IMG/VR virus record: IMGVR_UViG_3300044701_002106
Location: 1 to 42,461 of that record
Source of the DNA: a virus
Length of the DNA: 42,461 nucleotides
Strand: one strand, 5' to 3'
In this document: positions 31,463 through 37,895 of the stretch, piece after piece
Layout of the letters: every line of letters begins with the position of its first letter
How positions within the stretch are numbered: the stretch's first letter is position 1
The notes under the pieces: model-generated
The model's database searches: none
What the model saw: only the letters and a program-made list of their open reading frames with translations
Told to the model about the DNA's origin: nothing
Position numbers and translations under genes: made by a program

Positions 31463-33804
31463 GCGTTATTGATAGCAGCACACTGCTGGCCTCAGGCACT
31501 GACGGCTACCAGATCTCACGCAGCCTACGGTTTGACGGGTCGGCGTACCTCAACAGGACTCCGGCGAGTGCAGGTAGCAGGAGGATTGCAACGTGGAGCG
31601 GATGGATAAAGCTGGGCAATCACTCAAGCACCGGCGAGTATTACCTCCTATGCACAAATGGAACTTCTGATTCCACTTTCTTCTACATCCAAATTCGCAA
31701 TAATCAACTTCGCTTTGGGCAATTCAACAGTGGAACATTTGCCCTTTATTCAACGCAACTTTTTAGGGATCCGTCGGCTTGGTATCACATTGTTGTTGCA
31801 GTAGACACCACGCAGGCAACTGCCTCTAATCGTGCGAAGGCTTATGTGAACGGAACTGAAATCACAAGCTGGAGTACGGCGAATTATCCAGCTCAGAATA
31901 ATGACCTGGGCATCAACGACACCCGCGCCCATGCGATTGGCGCTGGCTACGCATCCGGCAGTCCTTACGCTTACTGGGATGGGTCCGTCACTGAGACCTA
32001 TCTGATCGACGGCCAAGCCCTGACCCCCAGCAGCTTTGGGGAGACCGACACCATCACCGGAGTCTGGAAGCCGAAGCGCTACGCAGGCACCTACTCCGGC
32101 AATTCGTTCTACCTCAACTTCAGCGACAACTCGGGTACAACATCAACGACCCTTGGCAAAGACTCGTCGGGGCTGGGCAACAACTTCACGCCATCTGGTT
32201 TTAGCGTCACCGCTGGTGCAGGCAACGACAGCATGATCGACACCCCAACGCCCTACGCCGATGGCGGCAATGGCAGGGGGAATTACTGCACGCTGAATCC
32301 GCTTACCAAATCATCCACACCTACTCCAAGTGACGGAAACTTAGTCATAGCGTTTGGTGGAACCTATCCCGCCAACGTTCTTGGAACAATGGGCGTTTCT
32401 TCTGGCAAATGGTACTGGGAGGTGTTGTTTGCAGGAGGCTCAGGCGCCAACGGACATGCTTGTGGGGTGGCTGTTGCGGGCTGGGCAAACAGAGACTTAG
32501 ACCCCGGATCATATTCAACACCGTACAGTCATTACATAGACAGTAGACAGTATTTTGCAAACAATTCAGTAACAACCAACAATTCCACGTCCTTCACTTC
32601 GGGGGACATTATTGGTGTTGCGTTAAATGTAGATAGCAATCAAGTTAGTTTTTACTTAAATGGGTCTTTGGTTGGAAGTGCTCAGTCACTTGAATCAAAC
32701 CAAACGTGGTTCCCGTTTCACAAAAACTCAAGCTATACCTCTTTAACGCAAACGGTCAACTTCGGCCAACGCCCCTTCGCCTACACCCCGCCGTCGGGCT
32801 TCGTGGCGCTGAACACGCAGAACCTGCCCGAACCGTCGATTAAGAAGCCGGGGACGTATTTCAACACGGTTCTCTGGACAGGGAATGGCACCAGCCAAAG
32901 CATCACTGGTGTCGGCTTCCAAACAGATTTACTTTGGTCAAAGGCGCGTAATCAGGCATACAGCCATCGACTGCATGATGCCGTAAGAGGGCGTGAGCAG
33001 AGCCTGTTGTCCAACTCAACTGGTGCGGAATTTACGCAGGCAAACAGTATTACTTCCTTCGATGCCGATGGTTTTACTGTTGGAAGTGATGGTTCGCACA
33101 ACGGATCAGGCGCCACCTACGTTGGCTGGTGCTGGGATGAAAGCGCCACGCCGGGGTTTGACATTGTGACCTATACGGGGGACGGCACGACCAGCGCCAA
33201 TCGGCTGATTGATCACAGCCTTGGTGTCAAACCTGATTTCGTGATTACCAAGAAACGCAGCGGAGGTACTGACTACGGTTGGAGCTGCTGGCACAAGGAT
33301 CTTGGCGGCAATTACGGCATTTGGCTAGACAAGACAAGTGCCAGAAACGTAAGCATGTGGAGCGGCTATAGCAACTTTTCATCGACTAAGTTCACGCCTC
33401 CAGACCTGTTGTACGGCAACGAAAATGGCGCAACTTATGTGAACTACCTGTGGTCTGAAGTCGCTAATTTTAGCAGATTCGGAAGTTATGTCGGCAACGG
33501 GTCCAGCGATGGTCCCGCAGTGTGGTGTGGATTTAGACCCCGCTGGGTGTTAATTAAATCAAGCACGGTTGCGACTAGCTGGTATTTATTTGATGCTGTT
33601 AGGGGAACCATAAACGCCAACAGCACAACTCTTTACCCCAATACCGCAGACATAGAAGATACTAATTTTGGTCAGGGCTTAGATTTTCTTTCAAACGGAT
33701 TTAAGGTGCGCGCTCCAACTGGATACGGCCTTAACAACAGCAGCGCCACTTACATTTTCTGCGCTTTCAGCGAAACCCCCTTCAAATACGCCCTCGCCCG
33801 CTGA
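31459..33804 (+). CDS. Receptor-binding-type protein with LamG-like and SPRY-like domains
   Basis: A 781-residue protein with two lectin-like beta domains. Residues about 20-190 look like a LamG/concanavalin fold (SLRFDGSAYLNRTPAS, WSGWIKLGN, AWYHIVVAVDT, KAYVNGTEI). Residues about 290-455 look like a SPRY/B30.2 domain (SSGKWYWEVLF, GVALNVDSNQVSFYLNGSLVG). The rest, with SNGFKVRAPTGYGLNN and a final IFCAFSETPFKYAL, is a tail module common in cyanophage structural proteins. Patches around 31610-31900, 32340-32760 and 33440-33740 are much richer in A and T than the genome. It may bind host surface glycans. Confidence 0.82.
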   Translation: MSVIDSSTLLASGTDGYQISRSLRFDGSAYLNRTPASAGSRRIATWSGWIKLGNHSSTGEYYLLCTNGTSDSTFFYIQIRNNQLRFGQFNSGTFALYSTQLFRDPSAWYHIVVAVDTTQATASNRAKAYVNGTEITSWSTANYPAQNNDLGINDTRAHAIGAGYASGSPYAYWDGSVTETYLIDGQALTPSSFGETDTITGVWKPKRYAGTYSGNSFYLNFSDNSGTTSTTLGKDSSGLGNNFTPSGFSVTAGAGNDSMIDTPTPYADGGNGRGNYCTLNPLTKSSTPTPSDGNLVIAFGGTYPANVLGTMGVSSGKWYWEVLFAGGSGANGHACGVAVAGWANRDLDPGSYSTPYSHYIDSRQYFANNSVTTNNSTSFTSGDIIGVALNVDSNQVSFYLNGSLVGSAQSLESNQTWFPFHKNSSYTSLTQTVNFGQRPFAYTPPSGFVALNTQNLPEPSIKKPGTYFNTVLWTGNGTSQSITGVGFQTDLLWSKARNQAYSHRLHDAVRGREQSLLSNSTGAEFTQANSITSFDADGFTVGSDGSHNGSGATYVGWCWDESATPGFDIVTYTGDGTTSANRLIDHSLGVKPDFVITKKRSGGTDYGWSCWHKDLGGNYGIWLDKTSARNVSMWSGYSNFSSTKFTPPDLLYGNENGATYVNYLWSEVANFSRFGSYVGNGSSDGPAVWCGFRPRWVLIKSSTVATSWYLFDAVRGTINANSTTLYPNTADIEDTNFGQGLDFLSNGFKVRAPTGYGLNNSSATYIFCAFSETPFKYALAR

Positions 33805-33839
33805 CCTATGAAACGGGCACATCCTCACCGGAGCTAACC

Positions 33840-34325
33840 ATGGCCTTCCTGCTCGACGGTCAGCCCCTCGCGGTTGACACCCCCTTCAAGACCCCAGACG
33901 GCACGCAATACCCCGCCAACTGGCTGCGCCTCTCCACGCTGGAGGAGAAGAAAGCCATCGGCATCGCCGAGACCGCAGATCCCGAGCCCTACGACCAGCG
34001 TTTCTACTGGGGGCCGGGCCTGCCGAAGGATCATGGTCAGCTGGTGGAGCAGTGGACTCAGCAAACTCGTATTACTGCTGGAACTTTGCTGTCGCCCACT
34101 GATTGGATGGTAATTCGTGAAACTGATAACGGCACTGTTATCGATCCTGCCATCAAAGGTTGGCGTCAAGATCTTCGCCTTGCTTGCGAGCTGAAGATCA
34201 GCGGCATTGCTGCAACCACCACCACTGAACAGCTGGAGATTTTCATCTTGAGCGACAGCTACACCTCGTGGCCGCCTGACCCCTATGTCCCACAGCCTGT
34301 GGTCGACCAGGGGGATGTTGCCTGA
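33840..34325 (+). CDS. Tail fibre-associated protein or chaperone
   Basis: A 161-residue protein directly after the receptor-binding-type gene. It starts AFLLDGQPLAVDTPFKTPDG and contains LRLSTLEEKKAIGI and YDQRFYWG, a pattern I associate with small cyanophage tail proteins. The C-terminal half is a helical bundle-like region (LRLACELKISGIA) ending in a Pro-rich stretch. Function as fibre chaperone or structural adaptor is inferred from position. Its TGA overlaps the next ATG by one base. Confidence 0.65.
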   Translation: MAFLLDGQPLAVDTPFKTPDGTQYPANWLRLSTLEEKKAIGIAETADPEPYDQRFYWGPGLPKDHGQLVEQWTQQTRITAGTLLSPTDWMVIRETDNGTVIDPAIKGWRQDLRLACELKISGIAATTTTEQLEIFILSDSYTSWPPDPYVPQPVVDQGDVA

Positions 34326-34459
34326 TGGCGGCTAAGTCAAAGGCTGGCACTGCAAAGGTCGAACACGTTTCCCGTGCGGCCTACAAAAAGACCAGCATCG
34401 GCAACTCCGTCAGGAGCAAGGCCAGGGGCCGCAAAAAGCGCCGCGGCCAGGGCAGGTAG
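34325..34459 (+). CDS. Tiny basic protein, cyanophage type
   Basis: A 44-residue, strongly basic protein: KSKAGTAKVEHVSRAAYKKT then RSKARGRKKRRGQGR. A C-terminal RGQGR/K ending on a small basic protein is a recurrent feature of T7-like and other cyanophages in my recollection. It would bind nucleic acid or pack in the virion. The start overlaps the preceding stop (TGATG). Confidence 0.7.
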   Translation: MAAKSKAGTAKVEHVSRAAYKKTSIGNSVRSKARGRKKRRGQGR

Positions 34460-34506
34460 CGCCAGCGGTCAGGGTCGATACGCTGCTCATAGGTTTTGCC
34501 CCTGCC

Positions 34507-34758
34507 GTGGTTGAAGTCGCTGCTGCCGTCGTAGGTGCGGCCATCACAGTTGGGGCCATGGGTGTCGGCGCTCTTGGCTCCCGCGGCAGGGAAGGCAGGG
34601 ACGCTGTGATTCGCCTGGCGGCCAGTGTGGACAACGTGGCTACACGGCTTGAGCAGCTGCATGTGGACATCAAGGCCGACCGCCGGGAGACGTTCAGCCG
34701 GCTCAATTCGATAGAGCAGCGTGTTGCTCGGCTTGAGGTGCCCAACCAGCACGTTTGA
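34507..34758 (+). CDS. Membrane-anchored coiled-coil protein
   Basis: An 83-residue protein with an N-terminal hydrophobic segment (VAAAVVGAAITVGAMGVGAL, about 4-23) and a C-terminal heptad-like helix (ATRLEQLHVDIKADRRETF, SRLNSIEQRVARLEV). It lies between tail genes and a holin-like gene, so a spanin-like or lysis accessory role is possible. The GTG start at 34507 is provisional because the frame is open and hydrophobic further upstream (LLIGFAPA). No Shine-Dalgarno is visible. Confidence 0.55.
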   Translation: MVEVAAAVVGAAITVGAMGVGALGSRGREGRDAVIRLAASVDNVATRLEQLHVDIKADRRETFSRLNSIEQRVARLEVPNQHV

Positions 34759-34765
34759 CAGACCG

Positions 34766-34779
34766 TTACAACCCCGTAG
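34766..34779 (+). promoter_or_regulatory. Phage promoter candidate before the lysis-type genes
   Basis: TTACAACCCCGTAG is a full member of the YTAC-N6-GTAG family. It begins 8 bases after the stop of the coiled-coil gene and ends 25 bases before the holin-like ATG. It lacks the CACAATGAGTG extension of the two long copies. Confidence 0.55.
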
Positions 34780-34804
34780 CGTTGGGCGGTCAGATCCCTG
34801 CGTT

Positions 34805-34990
34805 ATGGATCAATTCGCTCAGTACGTCGCCTTGGTGGTAGCGCTGCACGGATTGGCGCTTGTGATCGTCAATCTGACGCCCACCCCCAAGGACGACGAG
34901 GCCCTCGGTTCAGCCCGGCGCGTGGTGGTGAAGCTGTACCGAGTGGTCGAGATCCTCGCAGGGATCGTCGGGCCCTTGGCCAAGAGGTAG
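34805..34990 (+). CDS. Holin-like small membrane protein
   Basis: A 61-residue protein with a membrane segment at about 7-25 (YVALVVALHGLALVIVNLT) followed by TPTPKDDEAL and a C-terminal amphipathic helix (VVVKLYRVVEILAGIVG). The order of single TM, TPTPKDD and a second helical segment resembles small putative holins of T7-like phages. It would time lysis by making pores for a lysin such as the GH73 or C39 protein. The ATG has no strong ribosome site, but a promoter candidate lies just upstream. Confidence 0.6.
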   Translation: MDQFAQYVALVVALHGLALVIVNLTPTPKDDEALGSARRVVVKLYRVVEILAGIVGPLAKR

Positions 34991-34992
34991 GC

Positions 34993-35214
34993 GTGGAGCC
35001 TTTCATCGTCAGCCAGGAGCTGGAGTTCCGCCAGGAAGCCATCAAGCGGACGCTGCAGGAGCTGTATGACGACGATGACCTAGACGGGCTGATGGATGCA
35101 GCGCTGCTGCTGAACACGCTCTGGCATCAACAGACAGCCATTGCCCGCTGGTTTGCCAAGGAGGCAGCAGAGAACCTGGGTGAGGCCTGGCAGGCGTCAC
35201 GCAGCCACGTCTGA
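34993..35214 (+). CDS. Small acidic hypothetical protein, last gene of the late block
   Basis: A 73-residue helical protein: FIVSQELEFRQEAIKRTLQE, an acidic patch LYDDDDLDGLMDAA and LNTLWHQQTAIARWFAKEA. I recall similar small proteins near the holin of other cyanopodoviruses but no function. The start is GTG, 2 bases after the holin-like stop. Its end overlaps the end of the convergent minus-strand gene by 18 bases, which leaves no space for a terminator between the two blocks. Confidence 0.6.
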   Translation: MEPFIVSQELEFRQEAIKRTLQELYDDDDLDGLMDAALLLNTLWHQQTAIARWFAKEAAENLGEAWQASRSHV

Positions 35215-35430
35215 GGCCTCGGCTTCAGTTGCCTGCAGGGACTCCAGCCAGCTGTCGAGCGCAGCCCTGCTGGCGGTGCTGAGGGAGAGCTTGAGGAACT
35301 TGCGGAGCTCTTTCGGACAACGCACGAACACACTGGCCTGCTTTCCATAGGCGATGTAAAAACGTCCGTTCCAGTCCCTGCCGGTTTCAACGGACATGGC
35401 GCCAGGTAGGCGGAGGGTGTCGCGTTTCAT
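35197..35430 (-). CDS. Small hypothetical protein, last gene of the leftward block
   Basis: A 77-residue basic protein. A beta-rich N-terminal half (DWNGRFYIAYGKQASVFVRC) is followed by helices (PKELRKFLKLSLSTASRAAL, DSWLESLQATEAE). The start-GRFY-VFVRCP-L layout faintly recalls ribbon-helix-helix or small nucleic-acid-binding proteins, but is not diagnostic. ATG overlaps the TGA of the peptidase gene by one base. No function assigned. Confidence 0.55.
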   Translation of the reverse strand: MKRDTLRLPGAMSVETGRDWNGRFYIAYGKQASVFVRCPKELRKFLKLSLSTASRAALDSWLESLQATEAEASDVAA

Positions 35431-36143
35431 CAGCTAAACGTCCAGCCCCAGCCACCGCCGTCGATGTCCCAACGGGGCAGCAGGTTTTTCCAGCTGTACT
35501 GCTCGTTCTTGCCGGTGCCTGTGCCCGTCTTGGCCCAGCCGCCATTGACCAGATCAATGGAGCCGTAGGGGTCATGCACCAGGGCGTGGGTCTCGGTGTA
35601 CCCGCGCAGCACGATGTAGTGCCCGCCGCCCTTGGGGGCCGACACGGGGCCGTGGTGCAGCACGCCAATGGCCACCGGATAGCCCTTGTCGATCTCCCGG
35701 ATCAGGTCCTGCTTGTGCAGGTTGGTCCTGAATCGGTGGCGCGCACCCAGTTCGGTCAGTGCCTGCTGGTGGGCAACAGCTGAGGTGGTGTCGCCGTGCT
35801 TTTTGACGAACGGCAGGTACTTGAGGTCGTCATCCAGGCGCTGGCCGGTGGCTGGGATGCGAGCCCCCAGGTAGCGGAGGCACATGGCGATGCTGCTGGT
35901 CTGGCATTGCCGCCAGCCTTCAGGGCCGTTGTCCAGCTGGCTCATGTATTCCACGGGCAGCGGGTTACCCACCGTGAAGACAGGCTTCTGCCGATAGGTC
36001 TCGATCCAGTCGGCGTCGTCCTCCAGGAGCTCGGGGCACTTGGAGGCCAGCGTCAGGTAGAGGAGCTCTACGCCGCGCTTCTGCGTGGGTTCGCCTTGGT
36101 AGTAGGCGAAGAAGTTGGCAAAGCCTTGAGTGGTGAGCTTCAT
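35430..36143 (-). CDS. C39-like papain-fold peptidase, lysin candidate
   Basis: A 237-residue protein. Residues 75-200 have the papain-like triad of C39-type peptidases: Cys80 in GWRQCQTSSIAMCL, His175 in GGGHYIVLRGY, and Asp191 in VHDPYGS. Residues 10-52 form a helical module (FFAYYQGEPTQKRGVELLYL, CPELLEDDADWIETYRQ) that is related to residues 16-56 of the GH73 lysin at 8763-9356. C39-like domains with this N-terminus are common in cyanobacteria and their phages; cleavage of peptidoglycan cross-links is the likely role, though a polyprotein or host target cannot be excluded. It is in the replication block, unlike typical late lysins. Confidence 0.8.
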   Translation of the reverse strand: MKLTTQGFANFFAYYQGEPTQKRGVELLYLTLASKCPELLEDDADWIETYRQKPVFTVGNPLPVEYMSQLDNGPEGWRQCQTSSIAMCLRYLGARIPATGQRLDDDLKYLPFVKKHGDTTSAVAHQQALTELGARHRFRTNLHKQDLIREIDKGYPVAIGVLHHGPVSAPKGGGHYIVLRGYTETHALVHDPYGSIDLVNGGWAKTGTGTGKNEQYSWKNLLPRWDIDGGGWGWTFS

Positions 36144-36159
36144 TACGCCCCCGTATCAC

Positions 36160-36885
36160 TTACAAGGTAGGGGGCTCCCACAACACTGGCCTCTCCTTCT
36201 GCTCGTCGTATTCACCGCGGCGAAGGATGCGAGCGCAGCGGGCCATCTGCAGTGCGGTTTCAGCGTTGCTGCCGTTGTCCTCGTAGGCAATGACAACCGC
36301 AGTCCAGAACTGCTTTTCGTCCTTGCAGCCGTCCAGGATTTGCGCAGCTTTCTTTGGGCCGACCTTGGGGCAGCCGGGGTAGCCGTCAGTGGTGTCGCCC
36401 GTCAGCACCTGGGTGAAGAAAGCCATGTCGGCCTGCTGCTGGCTGATGGTCTCCAGCTCGTCGCCGGTGAGGTGCATCCCAGCAATGGTCTTGAGATCCT
36501 TGTCCCGGCTGACGATGATGTCGCGGCCGCTGGCCATGATCCCAACCACGTCATCGCCCTCAATGCCAGGAAAGGAATGGGATACCCAGGTCTTGCGGGC
36601 CCAGTCCTTCAAAGCGGCAAACCCAGCAGGGCGGCGTTGCTTGCGGCGGTTGGCCTTGTACTGGGGGTAGACGGCGTAGCGGAAGTTGCTGATGTCCCCA
36701 AAGGCAAGGATCACCGGCGTCTGCGGAATGATGTCTTCAATGCGAGCAATCTCCTGGTCAAAGGCGTCCTTGGCCTGAGACAGGTCAACCTCATAGGTCC
36801 ACTTGTCGGGGGCCCATTCGGTCTCGTATTCGGCTCCTGCTATGCAGCGGAACAAGAAGGTTTCCGCGTCGACGATGATTCGCAT
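36160..36885 (-). CDS. 5'-3' exonuclease (T7 gp6-like, FEN family)
   Basis: A 241-residue nuclease matching T7 gp6. Conserved acidic motifs are MRIIVDAETFLFR at the start, VILAFGDISNFRYAVYPQYKANR, PGIEGDDVVGIMAS, IIVSRDKDLKTI and TGDTTDGYPGCPKVGPKKA, the helix-hairpin-helix. It would remove RNA primers and degrade host DNA. The ATG MRIIVDA is chosen because codons above it encode Pro/Arg-rich sequence of the overlapping zinc-ribbon gene in another frame. The end MARCARILRRGEYD matches T7 QMARILRFNEYN. No DNA polymerase gene precedes it, unlike T7. Confidence 0.93.
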   Translation of the reverse strand: MRIIVDAETFLFRCIAGAEYETEWAPDKWTYEVDLSQAKDAFDQEIARIEDIIPQTPVILAFGDISNFRYAVYPQYKANRRKQRRPAGFAALKDWARKTWVSHSFPGIEGDDVVGIMASGRDIIVSRDKDLKTIAGMHLTGDELETISQQQADMAFFTQVLTGDTTDGYPGCPKVGPKKAAQILDGCKDEKQFWTAVVIAYEDNGSNAETALQMARCARILRRGEYDEQKERPVLWEPPTL

Positions 36886-37085
36886 GGGGCGTACCAGGGG
36901 TAGAGGGGGTGAAAGGAAGGGCTCGTGCCAGCGATGACGTGCTCTGGCGGTTGAGCGGTGTAATAGCGGTGGCTGCAGGTCAGGCAGTGCCTGCGGCGGA
37001 TGCGGAAGCCGCGCCTGGCGGTCTTGGTAAGAACAACGGTGACGCTGTGGCTGCCGCACTTAGGGCAGGGCAGGTCAGCTCTCAT
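36840..37085 (-). CDS. Zinc-ribbon protein 1 (NrdR N-terminus-like)
   Basis: An 81-residue protein whose first 50 residues form a zinc ribbon: CPKCGSHSVTVVLTKTARR, then RRRHCLTCSHRYYT. The spacing C-x2-C, about 24 residues, C-x2-C, with the RRRxC knuckle and RYYT after it, closely follows the NrdR N-terminal domain, but no ATP-cone follows. A second protein of this type lies at 39438-39635. The C-terminal 30 residues overlap the exonuclease start in another frame (46 bases) and may be noise. It may bind DNA or phage/host polymerase. Confidence 0.7.
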   Translation of the reverse strand: MRADLPCPKCGSHSVTVVLTKTARRGFRIRRRHCLTCSHRYYTAQPPEHVIAGTSPSFHPLYPWYAPCESSSTRKPSCSAA

Positions 37086-37299
37086 CGACCTTGCGCTGCG
37101 GGTCTTCCACCTCAAGCAACAGACGATCGGCGATCTCGTTGATGGCCAGGTGGCAGATGCGTGCTTGCCCTGGGTCTGGCGCCCAGGTGCGGATGATCGA
37201 GCTGATCTCATGCACAACGGCTTTCATCCGCCGGCGATCGTCAATGCTGTACTCACCCAGGCTCCAGTAGAGGTCGGTCAGGTTGTTGAGCAGGGTCAT
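37075..37299 (-). CDS. Small helical protein in the primase-exonuclease interval
   Basis: A 74-residue protein: MTLLNNLTDLYWSLGEYSID, a long helix RRRMKAVVHEISSIIRTWAP, then ARICHLAINEIADRLLLEVE. Probably a small helical bundle; I do not recognise it. Start overlaps the preceding stop by 4 bases (ATGA) and its end overlaps the zinc-ribbon start by 11 bases. The tight packing implies one polycistronic, coupled unit. Confidence 0.6.
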   Translation of the reverse strand: MTLLNNLTDLYWSLGEYSIDDRRRMKAVVHEISSIIRTWAPDPGQARICHLAINEIADRLLLEVEDPQRKVDES

Positions 37300-37523
37300 T
37301 TGATTGGTGTGACGGTTGCGTCGGGCCAGCGGTTTTTGCAGTACCGGACTGCCTTTGCCCTGGTGGCGGCGGGGATTGTCACGCGCATGGGCTGCGTGCC
37401 AGGGCGTTTGACTTCAAGCCGGAATGGCTTGGTCTTTTCGTGCTCATGCGGGCGGCTGACCCCAGCTCCGAGGATTGGCTCAGGACCTTCTTGAGGCAGG
37501 CGGCCGGGGACCATCCAACTCAT
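37296..37523 (-). CDS. Small basic hypothetical protein
   Basis: A 75-residue protein with basic composition. The first half is loop-like (MVPGRLPQEGPEPILGAGV), the second carries KTKPFRLEVKRPGTQPMRV and a helix TRAKAVRYCKNRWPDATV. The C-terminal half could be a small nucleic-acid-binding fold. Not recognised. It overlaps genes on both sides (1 and 4 bases). Confidence 0.55.
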   Translation of the reverse strand: MSWMVPGRLPQEGPEPILGAGVSRPHEHEKTKPFRLEVKRPGTQPMRVTIPAATRAKAVRYCKNRWPDATVTPIK

Positions 37524-37732
37524 TACTCCTTCTCCGCTTCAAGGATGTGCTGGCAGGCGCGGATGTAGCCGTCCCAGTAGGTGACCAAGTGCTTGGCATC
37601 GTGCTTGTAGGCGTCGTTGTAGTGGGCATAGGCAAACTCCAGCAGCCGCTTGATCACGCCAAGCGAGAGGTCAAGCTGCCGATCGCTTCGATCCGGCGTC
37701 GTTGAGTCGAATGTTTCGGAGGTCGTAGACAT
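37523..37732 (-). CDS. Small acidic helical protein
   Basis: A 69-residue protein with a Thr/Ser/Asp-rich start (MSTTSETFDSTTPDRSD) and two helices rich in Tyr and His: LSLGVIKRLLEFAYAHYNDA and LVTYWDGYIRACQHILEAE. Function unknown. It overlaps the end of the upstream gene by 62 bases in another frame, more than the other pairs, so one of the two might be misjudged. Confidence 0.5.
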   Translation of the reverse strand: MSTTSETFDSTTPDRSDRQLDLSLGVIKRLLEFAYAHYNDAYKHDAKHLVTYWDGYIRACQHILEAEKE

Positions 37733-37895
37733 TGGTGTTCCGTTGGGTAGAGCCCTGATCCCAAAGGACCGTGGCGGAGTTGGTGTTGACGTAGGAGACG
37801 TGGCCCTTTCTCCATCCGTCCGCTGTGTAGAAGTGGACTGCCTGGCCCTTGCCTAGCTGCTTCCAGCTGATCAGCTCAGTACCTGGTCTTCCCAT
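37671..37895 (-). CDS. Small SH3-like beta protein
   Basis: A 74-residue protein starting MGRPGTELISWKQLGKGQAV. The core KGQAVHFYTADGWRKGHVSY, VNTNSATVLWDQG and NVYDLRNIR alternates like an SH3-type or KOW beta barrel (G-x-V-x-W). Such domains often bind protein or nucleic acid; the target is unknown. It overlaps the primase-helicase end by 25 bases. AACAGAA precedes the ATG with no strong ribosome site. Confidence 0.58.
   Translation of the reverse strand: MGRPGTELISWKQLGKGQAVHFYTADGWRKGHVSYVNTNSATVLWDQGSTQRNTNVYDLRNIRLNDAGSKRSAA

Noticed and set aside
36144-36157. TTACGCCCCCGTAT promoter-like element on the plus strand
   Set aside because: It points against the surrounding minus-strand genes and overlaps the peptidase start, and the right arm is imperfect.
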